A DNA stretch of 17,307 nucleotides from CAZQSL01 sp964595945 (GTDB taxonomy: Bacteria; UBP15; UBA6099; JAJRTR01). Position 1 is the stretch's first letter. The number at the start of each line of letters is the position of its first letter. A program made the translations under genes and the position numbers. The stretch spans positions 1-17,307 of the forward strand of contig CAZQSL010000077.1 in the NCBI GenBank assembly GCA_964595945.1, written 5' to 3'. Below the pieces are notes generated by a model. The model was not told where the DNA came from, made no database searches, and saw nothing but the letters and a program-made list of their open reading frames with translations. This document shows, piece by piece, positions 1-7,337 of the stretch.

Positions 1-1
1 G

Positions 2-631
2 AGGCATGCGGTTTTGGGACTGAATGACGGGAGAGGCTTGCTGTTCGATTCACTGCGGGCGAAGAAAATAGCTGGTAATAAATATCCCGTTAACGAGCCC
101 GTTTGGGTGAGAAATATCGGGACTCCTGTGCTGATAGGCAACATACCGGTCAACGCGAATCTGGCGTATGCCGCGATTGGGTCGAAAGAGGTTTATTTCG
201 GAGTTCCGGGGTCGAACATTCCACCCGGGGCCGGAACTTCACGGAAGCAGAATGCCGCGCCACATCCCGCTACGAACCATGTTTTCGCGTATGGTTATGA
301 TGGACGACTACGCTGGAAATGGCATACGGATGGATCGACGAAAGGCGTGTTTCTTTCCCGCGAAGGCAGATGGGCGGTGATCCCCTCATCGGCTGATCAC
401 CGTAAAGGGGCTTCCGATAATATCGATTCTTTCGAAATCAATGTGTTTGATACATGGGGGCGAGGCGGGGGCGCCTCGAAGCTGGCATGGACTTATGAAA
501 CGGAGGGACCTCTGTACCACATTTCAGACATTACTTCTGACGGAAGATATGTAGCTGCCGTCGAGACTCCGTACAGGCTAACTGACGGGAGAACTGTTGT
601 CGGGAAATATAGGGTGCATATTGTACATTGA
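2..631 (+). CDS. Beta-propeller-like protein, C-terminal part (5' end outside window)
   Basis: The reading frame is open to the left window edge, so the TTG near base 14 is probably not the true start and only the C-terminal ~209 residues are present. The fragment shows repeated blade-like segments: GYDGRLRWKWHTDG, a VFDTWGRGGG stretch and ISDITSDGRYVAAVETP. They resemble the 'D.dG...' blades of WD40/PQQ-type propellers. No membrane segment is seen in the visible part. Its stop lies one base before the ATG of the next gene, so the two are almost certainly co-transcribed and probably translationally linked. Because the next two genes encode ECF-transporter-like membrane proteins, an extracytoplasmic binding or scaffold role is possible, but this is inference. 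The precise family is not recognised. Confidence 0.6.
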   Translation, partial: RHAVLGLNDGRGLLFDSLRAKKIAGNKYPVNEPVWVRNIGTPVLIGNIPVNANLAYAAIGSKEVYFGVPGSNIPPGAGTSRKQNAAPHPATNHVFAYGYDGRLRWKWHTDGSTKGVFLSREGRWAVIPSSADHRKGASDNIDSFEINVFDTWGRGGGASKLAWTYETEGPLYHISDITSDGRYVAAVETPYRLTDGRTVVGKYRVHIVH

Positions 632-632
632 T

Positions 633-2555
633 ATGAAAAGAACTGGATTTGCGATAACCATTCTGATTTTGGTTGTGCTGGCTTCCGCAGGGATTGGTGT
701 ATGGCAGCGGCACTCTTCGCGCGATGTGCAGGCAGGGGTCGAGTTCACGGCAACAGGCGCGAAAGTGGTTCTGTCCAGACGTACTGGCATCACGCGGGTT
801 ACGATAACCGACGATGCCGGGCGTCCAATGATGGATACCCGGTACGGTGGAGTCGAAAGAGGCGCGCTGTCGCTTGTATTTCCCTGGGAAAGCGGCACGG
901 GATATTCATTCCATATTGTGGGCAAAAGACTTGATGTGACTGTGCGTGCGAAAAGTCCTTACCGTACTTTATTCGCCAGCAGTGTCGGTCTCCTTGCTCC
1001 ATATGATGGAGAAATGGATTCCGGCGGTGAAGGCACTGGCCAGTTCAATAAGAAATACAGTGCCTCTGTCGCATCAGGAAGTGAATTCACAGCGGCGCTA
1101 TCGGTGATAAACCAGACTGATTCGCCCATGTCTTTCAGAGCAGTCATTGATCTTCCTGAATCTGCGGAGTTGCTGTCTGAAGAATCAATTTCGCCACAGG
1201 ATAGAGTGACCAGAGCCGGGCGCAGGGTGATTGTGGACGGGAAACTTGATGTGCAGTTCGACAAGTCGATGACTGTGATGAAACTTCGTATCGACAGGAA
1301 AGGGCAATCGCGGATTCAATGTAGCGTCACCACATCGGCGACCGGAAGCCTGATGGAATATGAAAGGATAGTAGATGTGGATGTCATTGCGGTCGAGAAG
1401 TTGTCGAAGGCAGTCGCCGTGACGGGACAGATGATGCCAACGGGCGCCGAGGGGTTTTTTGATGCGAAAAATCGCAGGGACTCGCTGTTCATCAGGCCGG
1501 AGATACTGAAGAAAATCGGCACCTTTTTTGGAGTTGCCGAAGAGCATTACGACAGATGGTCGCCGACCACATATCAGACGCTGGTGCTGAATAACCGCAC
1601 GGACAGGCGGATGGCACTGATGTTGAAATCAGATATTTACGAAAAAGATAGAGACAGTACGGCCAGAGCGTTTTTCCCGCCAAGCGAATATCTCGGAGGT
1701 CGCAATGACGTGTCGGTAATTGTGGCAACTACGCTGGAACCACTCGAGACGTCGAAAGTCGTTTTGCCGTTATTCGTGACTGACAAACCTGACAGGCACG
1801 TATATCGCCGCAAGGTAAGTCTCATTCCGATGGGAACGACAACTACTATTGGCACCTATGAGTTCCCTCTTTATATAACCACATCCAATGCTGTGGCCTT
1901 TATGTTCACGGTGAGCGCCATTATCCTTGCGTTCAGCGGCATCGCCGTTTTCGTGTGTAAATTTCGCTCGATCGTGGCGGGGATGAAAATCAGATGGTTC
2001 ATAATAATATCACTATTCGGAGCGCTCACGTTCGCAATACAGAGTGTCCCCACTCAACTGTTCGGGTCGATGCTCAACGCGGTCATGGGTCCTTTCAGCG
2101 TTTTCATCACGGGCTTTTTCAGTGAGATTGTTCATGTAGCGTTGCTTGTCGCCCTCATGCGGCTGATACCGCGTCCTGGAGTCGTGACACTGAAAATGCT
2201 TGTCAGTTATTTGCTCGGCGCGGTGTTTCTGGGCTCGATACATGTTACTGATATTCTTTACACGGGGACGTCGGTCACGATGCTCGAAATGGCCCTGTTC
2301 GTGAGCGGAGTCACACGCAGGCGCGAAGCTTTCCGATGGACGCCGGGGGCGACATTTTTAGTCGCGACATGTCTTGCGGCAGCACACTCGTTCTGCAGTC
2401 TGACGAACATCAACATATACATGGCGCTCTACCGTCTGTACTACGCCCAGTGGTATGTGGCCATGAACATAGTCGTCAATGGAGTGATCTATGTTTATAT
2501 CGCGACATTCATCGGAAAGAGGTTCAGCGACACGCTCGCATGGAGTGACGTATGA
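633..2555 (+). CDS. Extracytoplasmic beta-domain protein fused to ECF S-component-like membrane domain
   Basis: This is a 640-residue protein starting MKRTGFAITILILVV; the ATG at 633 follows the previous stop by one base. Residues ~5-25 form one membrane segment. Residues ~30-415 are a polar, beta-rich region that looks like at least two Ig/NEW3-like sandwiches (one around VINQTDSPMSFRAVIDLP, another around LVLNNRTDRRMALMLKSD). A second membrane segment spans ~418-443. From M451 to the end, ~190 residues form about six hydrophobic helices, the size and shape of an ECF transporter substrate-binding (S) component. The gene overlaps the EcfT gene by ATGA, which strongly supports the transporter assignment. 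Substrate is inferred to be a corrinoid from the downstream cbiZ remnant. S components are normally stand-alone ~180-220-residue proteins, so the ~400-residue outer domain is unusual. Assignment of the C-terminal domain rests on topology and context, not a clear signature. Confidence 0.6.
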   Translation: MKRTGFAITILILVVLASAGIGVWQRHSSRDVQAGVEFTATGAKVVLSRRTGITRVTITDDAGRPMMDTRYGGVERGALSLVFPWESGTGYSFHIVGKRLDVTVRAKSPYRTLFASSVGLLAPYDGEMDSGGEGTGQFNKKYSASVASGSEFTAALSVINQTDSPMSFRAVIDLPESAELLSEESISPQDRVTRAGRRVIVDGKLDVQFDKSMTVMKLRIDRKGQSRIQCSVTTSATGSLMEYERIVDVDVIAVEKLSKAVAVTGQMMPTGAEGFFDAKNRRDSLFIRPEILKKIGTFFGVAEEHYDRWSPTTYQTLVLNNRTDRRMALMLKSDIYEKDRDSTARAFFPPSEYLGGRNDVSVIVATTLEPLETSKVVLPLFVTDKPDRHVYRRKVSLIPMGTTTTIGTYEFPLYITTSNAVAFMFTVSAIILAFSGIAVFVCKFRSIVAGMKIRWFIIISLFGALTFAIQSVPTQLFGSMLNAVMGPFSVFITGFFSEIVHVALLVALMRLIPRPGVVTLKMLVSYLLGAVFLGSIHVTDILYTGTSVTMLEMALFVSGVTRRREAFRWTPGATFLVATCLAAAHSFCSLTNINIYMALYRLYYAQWYVAMNIVVNGVIYVYIATFIGKRFSDTLAWSDV

Positions 2556-3439
2556 GTGACAATACTGTTGTGCTGCAAACTGGTCCCACAGGCGTAACGT
2601 TCCGCATCAGGTCCGAAGGACGCATCGTGATACTGCTAATGACATCGATCATTGCGGTGTGTCTCGACAATGAAAAAACACTGGCTTGCGTTTTCGCAGT
2701 GTCCATGGCATGTGTGCTGGCCGCGAGAGTAAGTCTGAGAAATATTGGGCTGCTCATTTGCGCGCTTGCCATTGTGATGTGGAGCACCATGCTGACGCAG
2801 GCAATCTTCTACAGCGCCGAGCCGCGTACTGTCATGTTCACGCTCGTGTCGCACAACGCGCGCGTGCTGGGCGGACTGACAGGCGATATTTGCCTGTACC
2901 GCGAAGGGTTCATGTATGGAGCCGCTCAGTCACTACGGTTCTGCACGATGATAGCGGCCGGCGTTGTGTTTTGTCGCACTACCAGCGCTGGCGAGATGCT
3001 CGAAGGTATGACGGCAATTCGCATTCCCTATATTATGGCATTCATGACCGTTACGGCGGTCAACTTTGTCCCCGTGGTGTTTGACGAACTTCAAAGCGTA
3101 AGGCTCGCGATGTCCATGCGCGGCGGCAAACTGCTCGAAGCGAATCCGTTCAGAACGGTTGGTAATATCTTCAGACTTATGAGGCCTCTCATCGTAAACT
3201 GCTTCAGACGCTCAGGCACAATCGCGCTCGCCGTGCAATCTCGCGCATTCGATCCGTCCGCGTCACATTCACGTCTGATGGAACCCCGGGGCTTTTTCGA
3301 AGCGCTCATCGTTTCCACAGCAGTTTTCGTCACACTTGGCATAGTAATTATAAAAGTGTTATTCATACTGTATATAAACGATATTTTCTATTCCACTCAT
3401 CTGCGAATGCTATATGATTTATGCCGCCAGTACATTTAG
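2552..3439 (+). CDS. ecfT: ECF transporter transmembrane (T) component, EcfT/CbiQ family
   Basis: The 295-residue protein has several membrane helices in the N-terminal two thirds and one near the C-terminus (VSTAVFVTLGIVIIKVLF). It carries the two arginine-containing coupling motifs of EcfT/CbiQ proteins: SMRGG at residues 188-192 and QSRAFD at 229-234, about 40 residues apart. In the family these sit on the cytoplasmic coupling helices that contact the two EcfA ATPases. Its start overlaps the stop of the S-like gene (ATGA), indicating one operon. No EcfA ATPase is found in this window, so it must be encoded upstream of base 1 or elsewhere in the genome. Length is slightly above the usual ~260 residues. 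Family assignment is firm; the substrate is inferred only from neighbours. Confidence 0.88.
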   Translation: MSDNTVVLQTGPTGVTFRIRSEGRIVILLMTSIIAVCLDNEKTLACVFAVSMACVLAARVSLRNIGLLICALAIVMWSTMLTQAIFYSAEPRTVMFTLVSHNARVLGGLTGDICLYREGFMYGAAQSLRFCTMIAAGVVFCRTTSAGEMLEGMTAIRIPYIMAFMTVTAVNFVPVVFDELQSVRLAMSMRGGKLLEANPFRTVGNIFRLMRPLIVNCFRRSGTIALAVQSRAFDPSASHSRLMEPRGFFEALIVSTAVFVTLGIVIIKVLFILYINDIFYSTHLRMLYDLCRQYI

Positions 3440-3455
3440 GAAAACGGCGGCGGAT

Positions 3456-4197
3456 ATGATGCTCGATAAATTATACGATGGTGTTGAGATACACAGGCTC
3501 GACCGGATAGTGATAGCAAAATTCACATGCCCGCACAGAGTGATTTCAACATGCCGCGTCAACGGTGGCGTCAGGGAAACGATGGATGCGATGTTCAACC
3601 ATCAGTCGTGCGAACCATCGGGGCATGACGTAAAATTCAGGGAAATTACGGAGCAGACACCAGAGCAGTATCACGCCGGTATATGCCGCACACATGCGTT
3701 GACACCGGAAACGGCTGTCGCTCTCGGAACGGCAGCCAATATGAATCATGCGGCTATCGAAACCGCCACTTTCAGAGGTCTTCAGGTTACGGCGATAGCG
3801 ACTGCAGGCGTCGAAACTAATGCCGGCCGCGCTGGTGACCACGCGATGTATTATGAAGAGAACGGAAAATTCATCAAAGTCGAACCTGATTCCCCGGAAC
3901 TGCGCGATGGCACGATAAATCTCATGTTATTCGTCAACCGGGATATGTGCCAGGCGCGCTTGTCAGGATGGTAATGATGGCCACAGAAGCGAAAACGGCA
4001 GCTTTTCAGGAGCTTTCTGTCAACTCACGTTATTCGGATGGACTCGCTATTGGGACAGGCACTGACCAGATAGCCGAGCTTGCAGGATATCAGGCGATGT
4101 GCCATTGACGGGTGCCGGAAAACACACGAAACTCGGTGAACTCACGGGGATTACTGTCATGAAGGCAGTCAAGCGAACTCTTGCGCTGCAGTCCTGA
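3456..4197 (+). pseudogene. cbiZ: cbiZ, adenosylcobinamide amidohydrolase, disrupted by two -1 frameshifts
   Basis: CbiZ removes the aminopropanol arm of adenosylcobinamide to give adenosylcobyric acid, for salvage and remodelling of corrinoids. The first segment (start ATG at 3456 or 3459; an earlier in-frame ATG at 3414 overlaps ecfT) contains the family core: LGTAANMNHAAIET, TAIATAGVETNAGRAGDH and GTINLMLFVNRDM. It then runs into a stop at 3974. The family sequence resumes one base back, from about 3950, as PGALVRMVMMATEAKTAAFQ, then SVNSRYSDGLAIGTGTDQIA. After ~4102 it continues in the third frame with PLTGAGKHTKLGELTG, ending at TGA 4195-4197. Both shifts correspond to one missing base. 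The summed length (~247 codons) matches an intact CbiZ, so this is either recent decay or two sequence errors. It follows ecfT directly, linking the transporter to corrinoids. Confidence 0.85.
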
Positions 4198-4959
4198 TGA
4201 AGATCGTGATCACTCGGATGGCGAGTGTGAATGCAAAGACGAATACCTTTCCGAGAATTCTTCCGACCGATTGCGCATCGCTGTCTGCCTTTTTGCTGCC
4301 GCCTGAAAACATGGCGAAGAATCCGGCGATGATTTTTCACGCGGTTTTGACGAAAGATATAAAATACGTAGCGACAGGGGCAAGTGCAGAAAACAGATTG
4401 CAAAATACCGGTCCGACTACAGTAAGGGCTCCGCTGATGAATCCTTTTACGCCGCCGAACACTGCCTTGATGAAGTTCGCGATGCCAGTGACTGTGGACA
4501 TGAGGCCGCCAGCAGCGAGTGATTTCTGAAGTTCGGGCGCGATAGGGTTGCCGCGAAGGATCGAGATCACGCCCGACACAACATTCGAAATGGTCTGAAA
4601 ACCTTCGCGAAGCTGTTTCCATATCGGCCTCACACAATCACGGATGCCACCGAAGTTGGTCTTTCATGCGTAATAAAGGGCGAATCCTGCCGAAACGAGC
4701 GCGGTTATTATGGCAATCACCGGGAGTATTGCGGTAACGATACCGACAATGGCCGCACCGGCAGTCGGAAGTGCGGCGAGGCCTACGGAAAGCATGCCGA
4801 CAGCACCGAGGAATGTGAGGATGATGCCGCCAGCGATGATAAGTCCGGCGCACGCTGCCGCAAGACGAACGATTATCGAGGTTTGTTCGAGACGCGCTGA
4901 AAGACGCTCGACGCTTCGTCGCGCGCCTAGATGAGTATGCCGAGTCCATAGTTGTTCAT
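4169..4959 (-). pseudogene. Phage tail tape-measure-like protein remnant
   Basis: Read on the minus strand, the sequence begins MNNYGLGILI, hits TAG (4927-4929), continues ARDEASSVFQR, shifts frame near 4885-4902, and then reads on through long hydrophobic stretches (LAAACAGLIIAGGIILTFLG, ITALVSAGFALYYA). Then come KTNFGGIRD and PIWKQLREGFQTI, the pattern seen in phage tail tape-measure proteins, which carry membrane-like segments and 'AW(K)TNFGGIRD'-type motifs. Two further in-frame TGA codons (4664-4666 and 4337-4339) fall exactly where Trp would be expected (YYA-W-KTNFGG and KTA-W-KIIAG). After the second the frame stays open for 55 residues to TGA at 4169-4171. Tape-measure proteins are normally far longer, so this is also truncated. 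The gene converges on the end of broken cbiZ and overlaps its last ~29 bases. Decay is the simplest reading. Confidence 0.7.
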
Positions 4960-4963
4960 TGAT

Positions 4964-5161
4964 TCAGCGCCTTCGCACCTTTCCGGCTTTCTTCAGTTGA
5001 GCAAGGCGGAAATTCACGTGCTCCAGGCACGGCTTCGTGGCGGCATCAGGAACAAGGCAAGCCGTGGCTAATTTCATTGCCGCATCCCTGTCGGACTGAT
5101 TTACGACGATACCGGGCAAGTGGCACTGCACCCAGACAAACAGGTGCGCGAACACAAACAA
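4964..5161 (-). CDS. Small phage-type ORF upstream of tape-measure remnant (possible tail-assembly chaperone)
   Basis: The ORF ends four bases before the ATG of the tape-measure remnant. Tail-assembly chaperone genes commonly sit directly upstream of the tape-measure gene in phage tail clusters. The convincing part is the C-terminal ~45 residues: NQSDRDAAMKLATACLVPD, then HVNFRLAQLKKAGKVRRR, which is helical and charged. The N-terminal ~20 residues (MFVFAHLFVWVQCHL) look unlike the rest and may lie beyond a recombination junction, so the real start is unknown. I do not recognise a specific family; the chaperone suggestion comes only from position and size. It is probably non-functional, like its neighbour. 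Confidence 0.35.
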   Translation of the reverse strand: MFVFAHLFVWVQCHLPGIVVNQSDRDAAMKLATACLVPDAATKPCLEHVNFRLAQLKKAGKVRRR

Positions 5162-5394
5162 ATTATACAGAACAAAATAGCACCCAACTCTAATTTCGAC
5201 ACATGGTTCTGCACGAGCACCCTACATGCCGAAATTCTCCCAAATCGCGAACTAGAGAACGAGAAAACTTTTTCCGATGTTCGGTTTGGCCCGGGGACAT
5301 TCCTGGATAAACCCAAGAATCTATGAGGCATGAAGTCAGGATGGGCTATCAAATGCAGGTGTTATGTTCTTAATAAACAGCATTGGGATGAACC
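5162..5394. other. Intergenic stretch with no recognisable gene
   Basis: This stretch lies between the phage remnant and the 3' end of the beta-barrel gene. Open frames exist on both strands (for example + strand residues ending FSDVRFGPGTFLDKPKNL), but none has a ribosome-binding site or a recognisable family. A short inverted repeat (aatttcg at 5192-5198, cgaaatt at 5230-5236) is too weak to call. No U-tract terminator is seen after the beta-barrel gene. Confidence 0.5.
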
Positions 5395-7302
5395 CTAAAA
5401 AGTCATTTCTTCGCCTATGCGAACGATACGTTCGGTATAATTATATACACTGTTGACTGCATCGGAATGATGGATCGTGTCATATCCGAGGTTGAGCGAA
5501 TATGTGTCGTTGACTATATATTTGAGAACTGTTTTGAAATTATCTTCGAGATTGTCGATGGTGGAGCCGGTGTTTTTGACATGCTCATATCTGCCAGTGA
5601 GCAGGAGTTTGAACGGGATAATGCTCCAGGTAACCGCGCCCGATGTCGTTGTCGAGCGGTTGTGTGACAAGGCGGTGGGAAGTGTGATGTCGGTGTCTGC
5701 ATCGGTGTAGGCGGCTGAGATTGTGAACATGTCACGCCATGCCGTATTGATGTTGAGCAACTGGACTGTGGTGCTTGTATCGGTCTGTTCGAGCTTAAGC
5801 TTGTTGAAGAGCGAATAGTCGATTTTCTGCCAGCCGACAACGAGTCGGGATTCGGCGAAGGGCCCGAAAGATGGTATTGAGATGACGTTGGTGACGCCTA
5901 GTGTGTCCGAATCAGTGGTGGTTGTGGCGGAACCGGTGTTGAGTGTGGTTTGCCGGATATTGGCTGATTGCAGTATGCCTGCCGAGATGTTGGCGTAGAT
6001 ATTGGTGCGAAGCGAGCCGGCAGGATGTATGTTTTCCGAGTTGGGCGCAGTGTCATAGTCTTCGTATTCACCGCCGATGGTTATGGGCTTGAGTGGCTGG
6101 ATAGATGCGCGCACTTTGTATCCTTCACGGTTTTTGCGCTGTAATCGCGCCGAACTGTCTGAGACGGGCATGAATTCTTTGCCGTAGTTGTAGTACTCGG
6201 AAGTCGTGTTGAACCTCCGGCTGGTTGTTTCGAGGGTGATTCGCGAGGCCGAATCGTTGGCTGTACCGGGAGTGCCAGAATATCTGTATTCGTTAACGGC
6301 TGTTTCCAATGATGTTTTGATTTTTGGAGAAATGGACAGAGTGTGGCGTAGGGAGGCGATACGGTCATGTCGTGGAGTCTCTGACGGGAAAGCGGATTTT
6401 TCATCTGCCTTGACATAAGTGAATGTGGTCAACTGGCCGGAGTTCCATTTGTATGTTGATTTCAGCCCTGCGGACATCTGTTTGAGATAACCCGAACTCG
6501 TGTCCTGTGTGCGGCCGGCGAAAGGAACAAGTATCCATTTCCCCGTGTCTTTTTCGATTGACAGACCATTCATCTGCGTGCCGAGTATTGTGAGGTCGGA
6601 GATGGAAAACCACGAATCCCCAAGGGTGGCGGTCAGCCCGTCTGTGGAATAACCGATGCGTGCGCGGTCGATGGAAACGCCAGTGTAATCCTGGGTTTCG
6701 CGATGATATGATGCGGATATGGTGCGTTTGTCAGTTACGTTGGTAAAGCTGAGATCGGCATCTGTTCTCGTTCCTTCCTTTTCACGGAAAAGCTGAGTAA
6801 CATCGACGGCATCCTGTTTGTCGAACGATGCCGAGACGGAGTGTGTGGTGATCGAGAAACGTCCCGTGGTATTGTCGTCAGATTCGGGGTGGGCACCAGC
6901 AGCCATTTCTGCGGTGCGGCTGATGGAAAACACCCATGAGATGGGTTCCACTGTCTTCTTGTCGATGTCGGAAGATGTAGCACGCACTTCGTACTTGCCA
7001 TCAGGAAGCGGCTCGGATGGCTGATAGATGATATAGGCTGAAGTAATTTCGGAATTTTCGGTGACATTGACGCCATTGAGTGTAATGGTAACAGACTGGG
7101 GATCAAGCGGCACTTCGAGCTGCGACGCGTCAAGTGTGATCATCGGCGTGACATCCTGTATCACCGAAAAAGGTTCGGGATATACGGCGACGAGTCTTTT
7201 GACTCCGAGTTCGATACGTGTGTCGCTGGCAGTCTGTGCGAGTGAATTTGTGAAGGTCATGAGTGCGATGGCGATAGCGGCAAGTGCTGATGAAGATTTC
7301 AA
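5395..7302 (-). CDS. Secreted outer-membrane beta-barrel candidate with N-terminal Ig-like domain
   Basis: The 635-residue protein begins with a signal peptide (MKSSSALAAIAIALMTFTNSLAQ, cleavage near residue 22). Residues ~35-130 form a bacterial Ig-like domain with the pattern PLDPQSVTITLNGVNVT, IIYQPSEPLPDGKYEVRA and WVFSI. From ~150 onward come alternating amphipathic strands rich in Tyr, Thr and Ser, separated by polar loops, and the chain ends IGEEMTF. A terminal Phe after a final strand is the usual outer-membrane insertion signal. The start codon is TTG at 7302-7300, supported by GGAGG six to seven bases upstream (7309-7314) and by the signal peptide that follows at once. It lies 35 bases downstream of the FecR-domain gene, so the two form an operon. 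The barrel family is not recognised and no transport or receptor function can be assigned; a TonB plug domain is not seen. Confidence 0.7.
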   Translation of the reverse strand: MKSSSALAAIAIALMTFTNSLAQTASDTRIELGVKRLVAVYPEPFSVIQDVTPMITLDASQLEVPLDPQSVTITLNGVNVTENSEITSAYIIYQPSEPLPDGKYEVRATSSDIDKKTVEPISWVFSISRTAEMAAGAHPESDDNTTGRFSITTHSVSASFDKQDAVDVTQLFREKEGTRTDADLSFTNVTDKRTISASYHRETQDYTGVSIDRARIGYSTDGLTATLGDSWFSISDLTILGTQMNGLSIEKDTGKWILVPFAGRTQDTSSGYLKQMSAGLKSTYKWNSGQLTTFTYVKADEKSAFPSETPRHDRIASLRHTLSISPKIKTSLETAVNEYRYSGTPGTANDSASRITLETTSRRFNTTSEYYNYGKEFMPVSDSSARLQRKNREGYKVRASIQPLKPITIGGEYEDYDTAPNSENIHPAGSLRTNIYANISAGILQSANIRQTTLNTGSATTTTDSDTLGVTNVISIPSFGPFAESRLVVGWQKIDYSLFNKLKLEQTDTSTTVQLLNINTAWRDMFTISAAYTDADTDITLPTALSHNRSTTTSGAVTWSIIPFKLLLTGRYEHVKNTGSTIDNLEDNFKTVLKYIVNDTYSLNLGYDTIHHSDAVNSVYNYTERIVRIGEEMTF

Positions 7303-7337
7303 GTGAAGCCCTCCAGATAAGTTGTGGGGTGATGTAC

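Noticed and set aside
4197..4529. Plus-strand ORF of 110 codons antisense to the tape-measure remnant
   Set aside because: It is the mirror of the tape-measure reading frame, with no ribosome-binding site and no recognisable domain.
4047..4637. Long minus-strand ORF of 196 codons
   Set aside because: It is in a different frame from the tape-measure-like text, is rich in Arg, His and Cys, and has no family features. It is a shadow frame.
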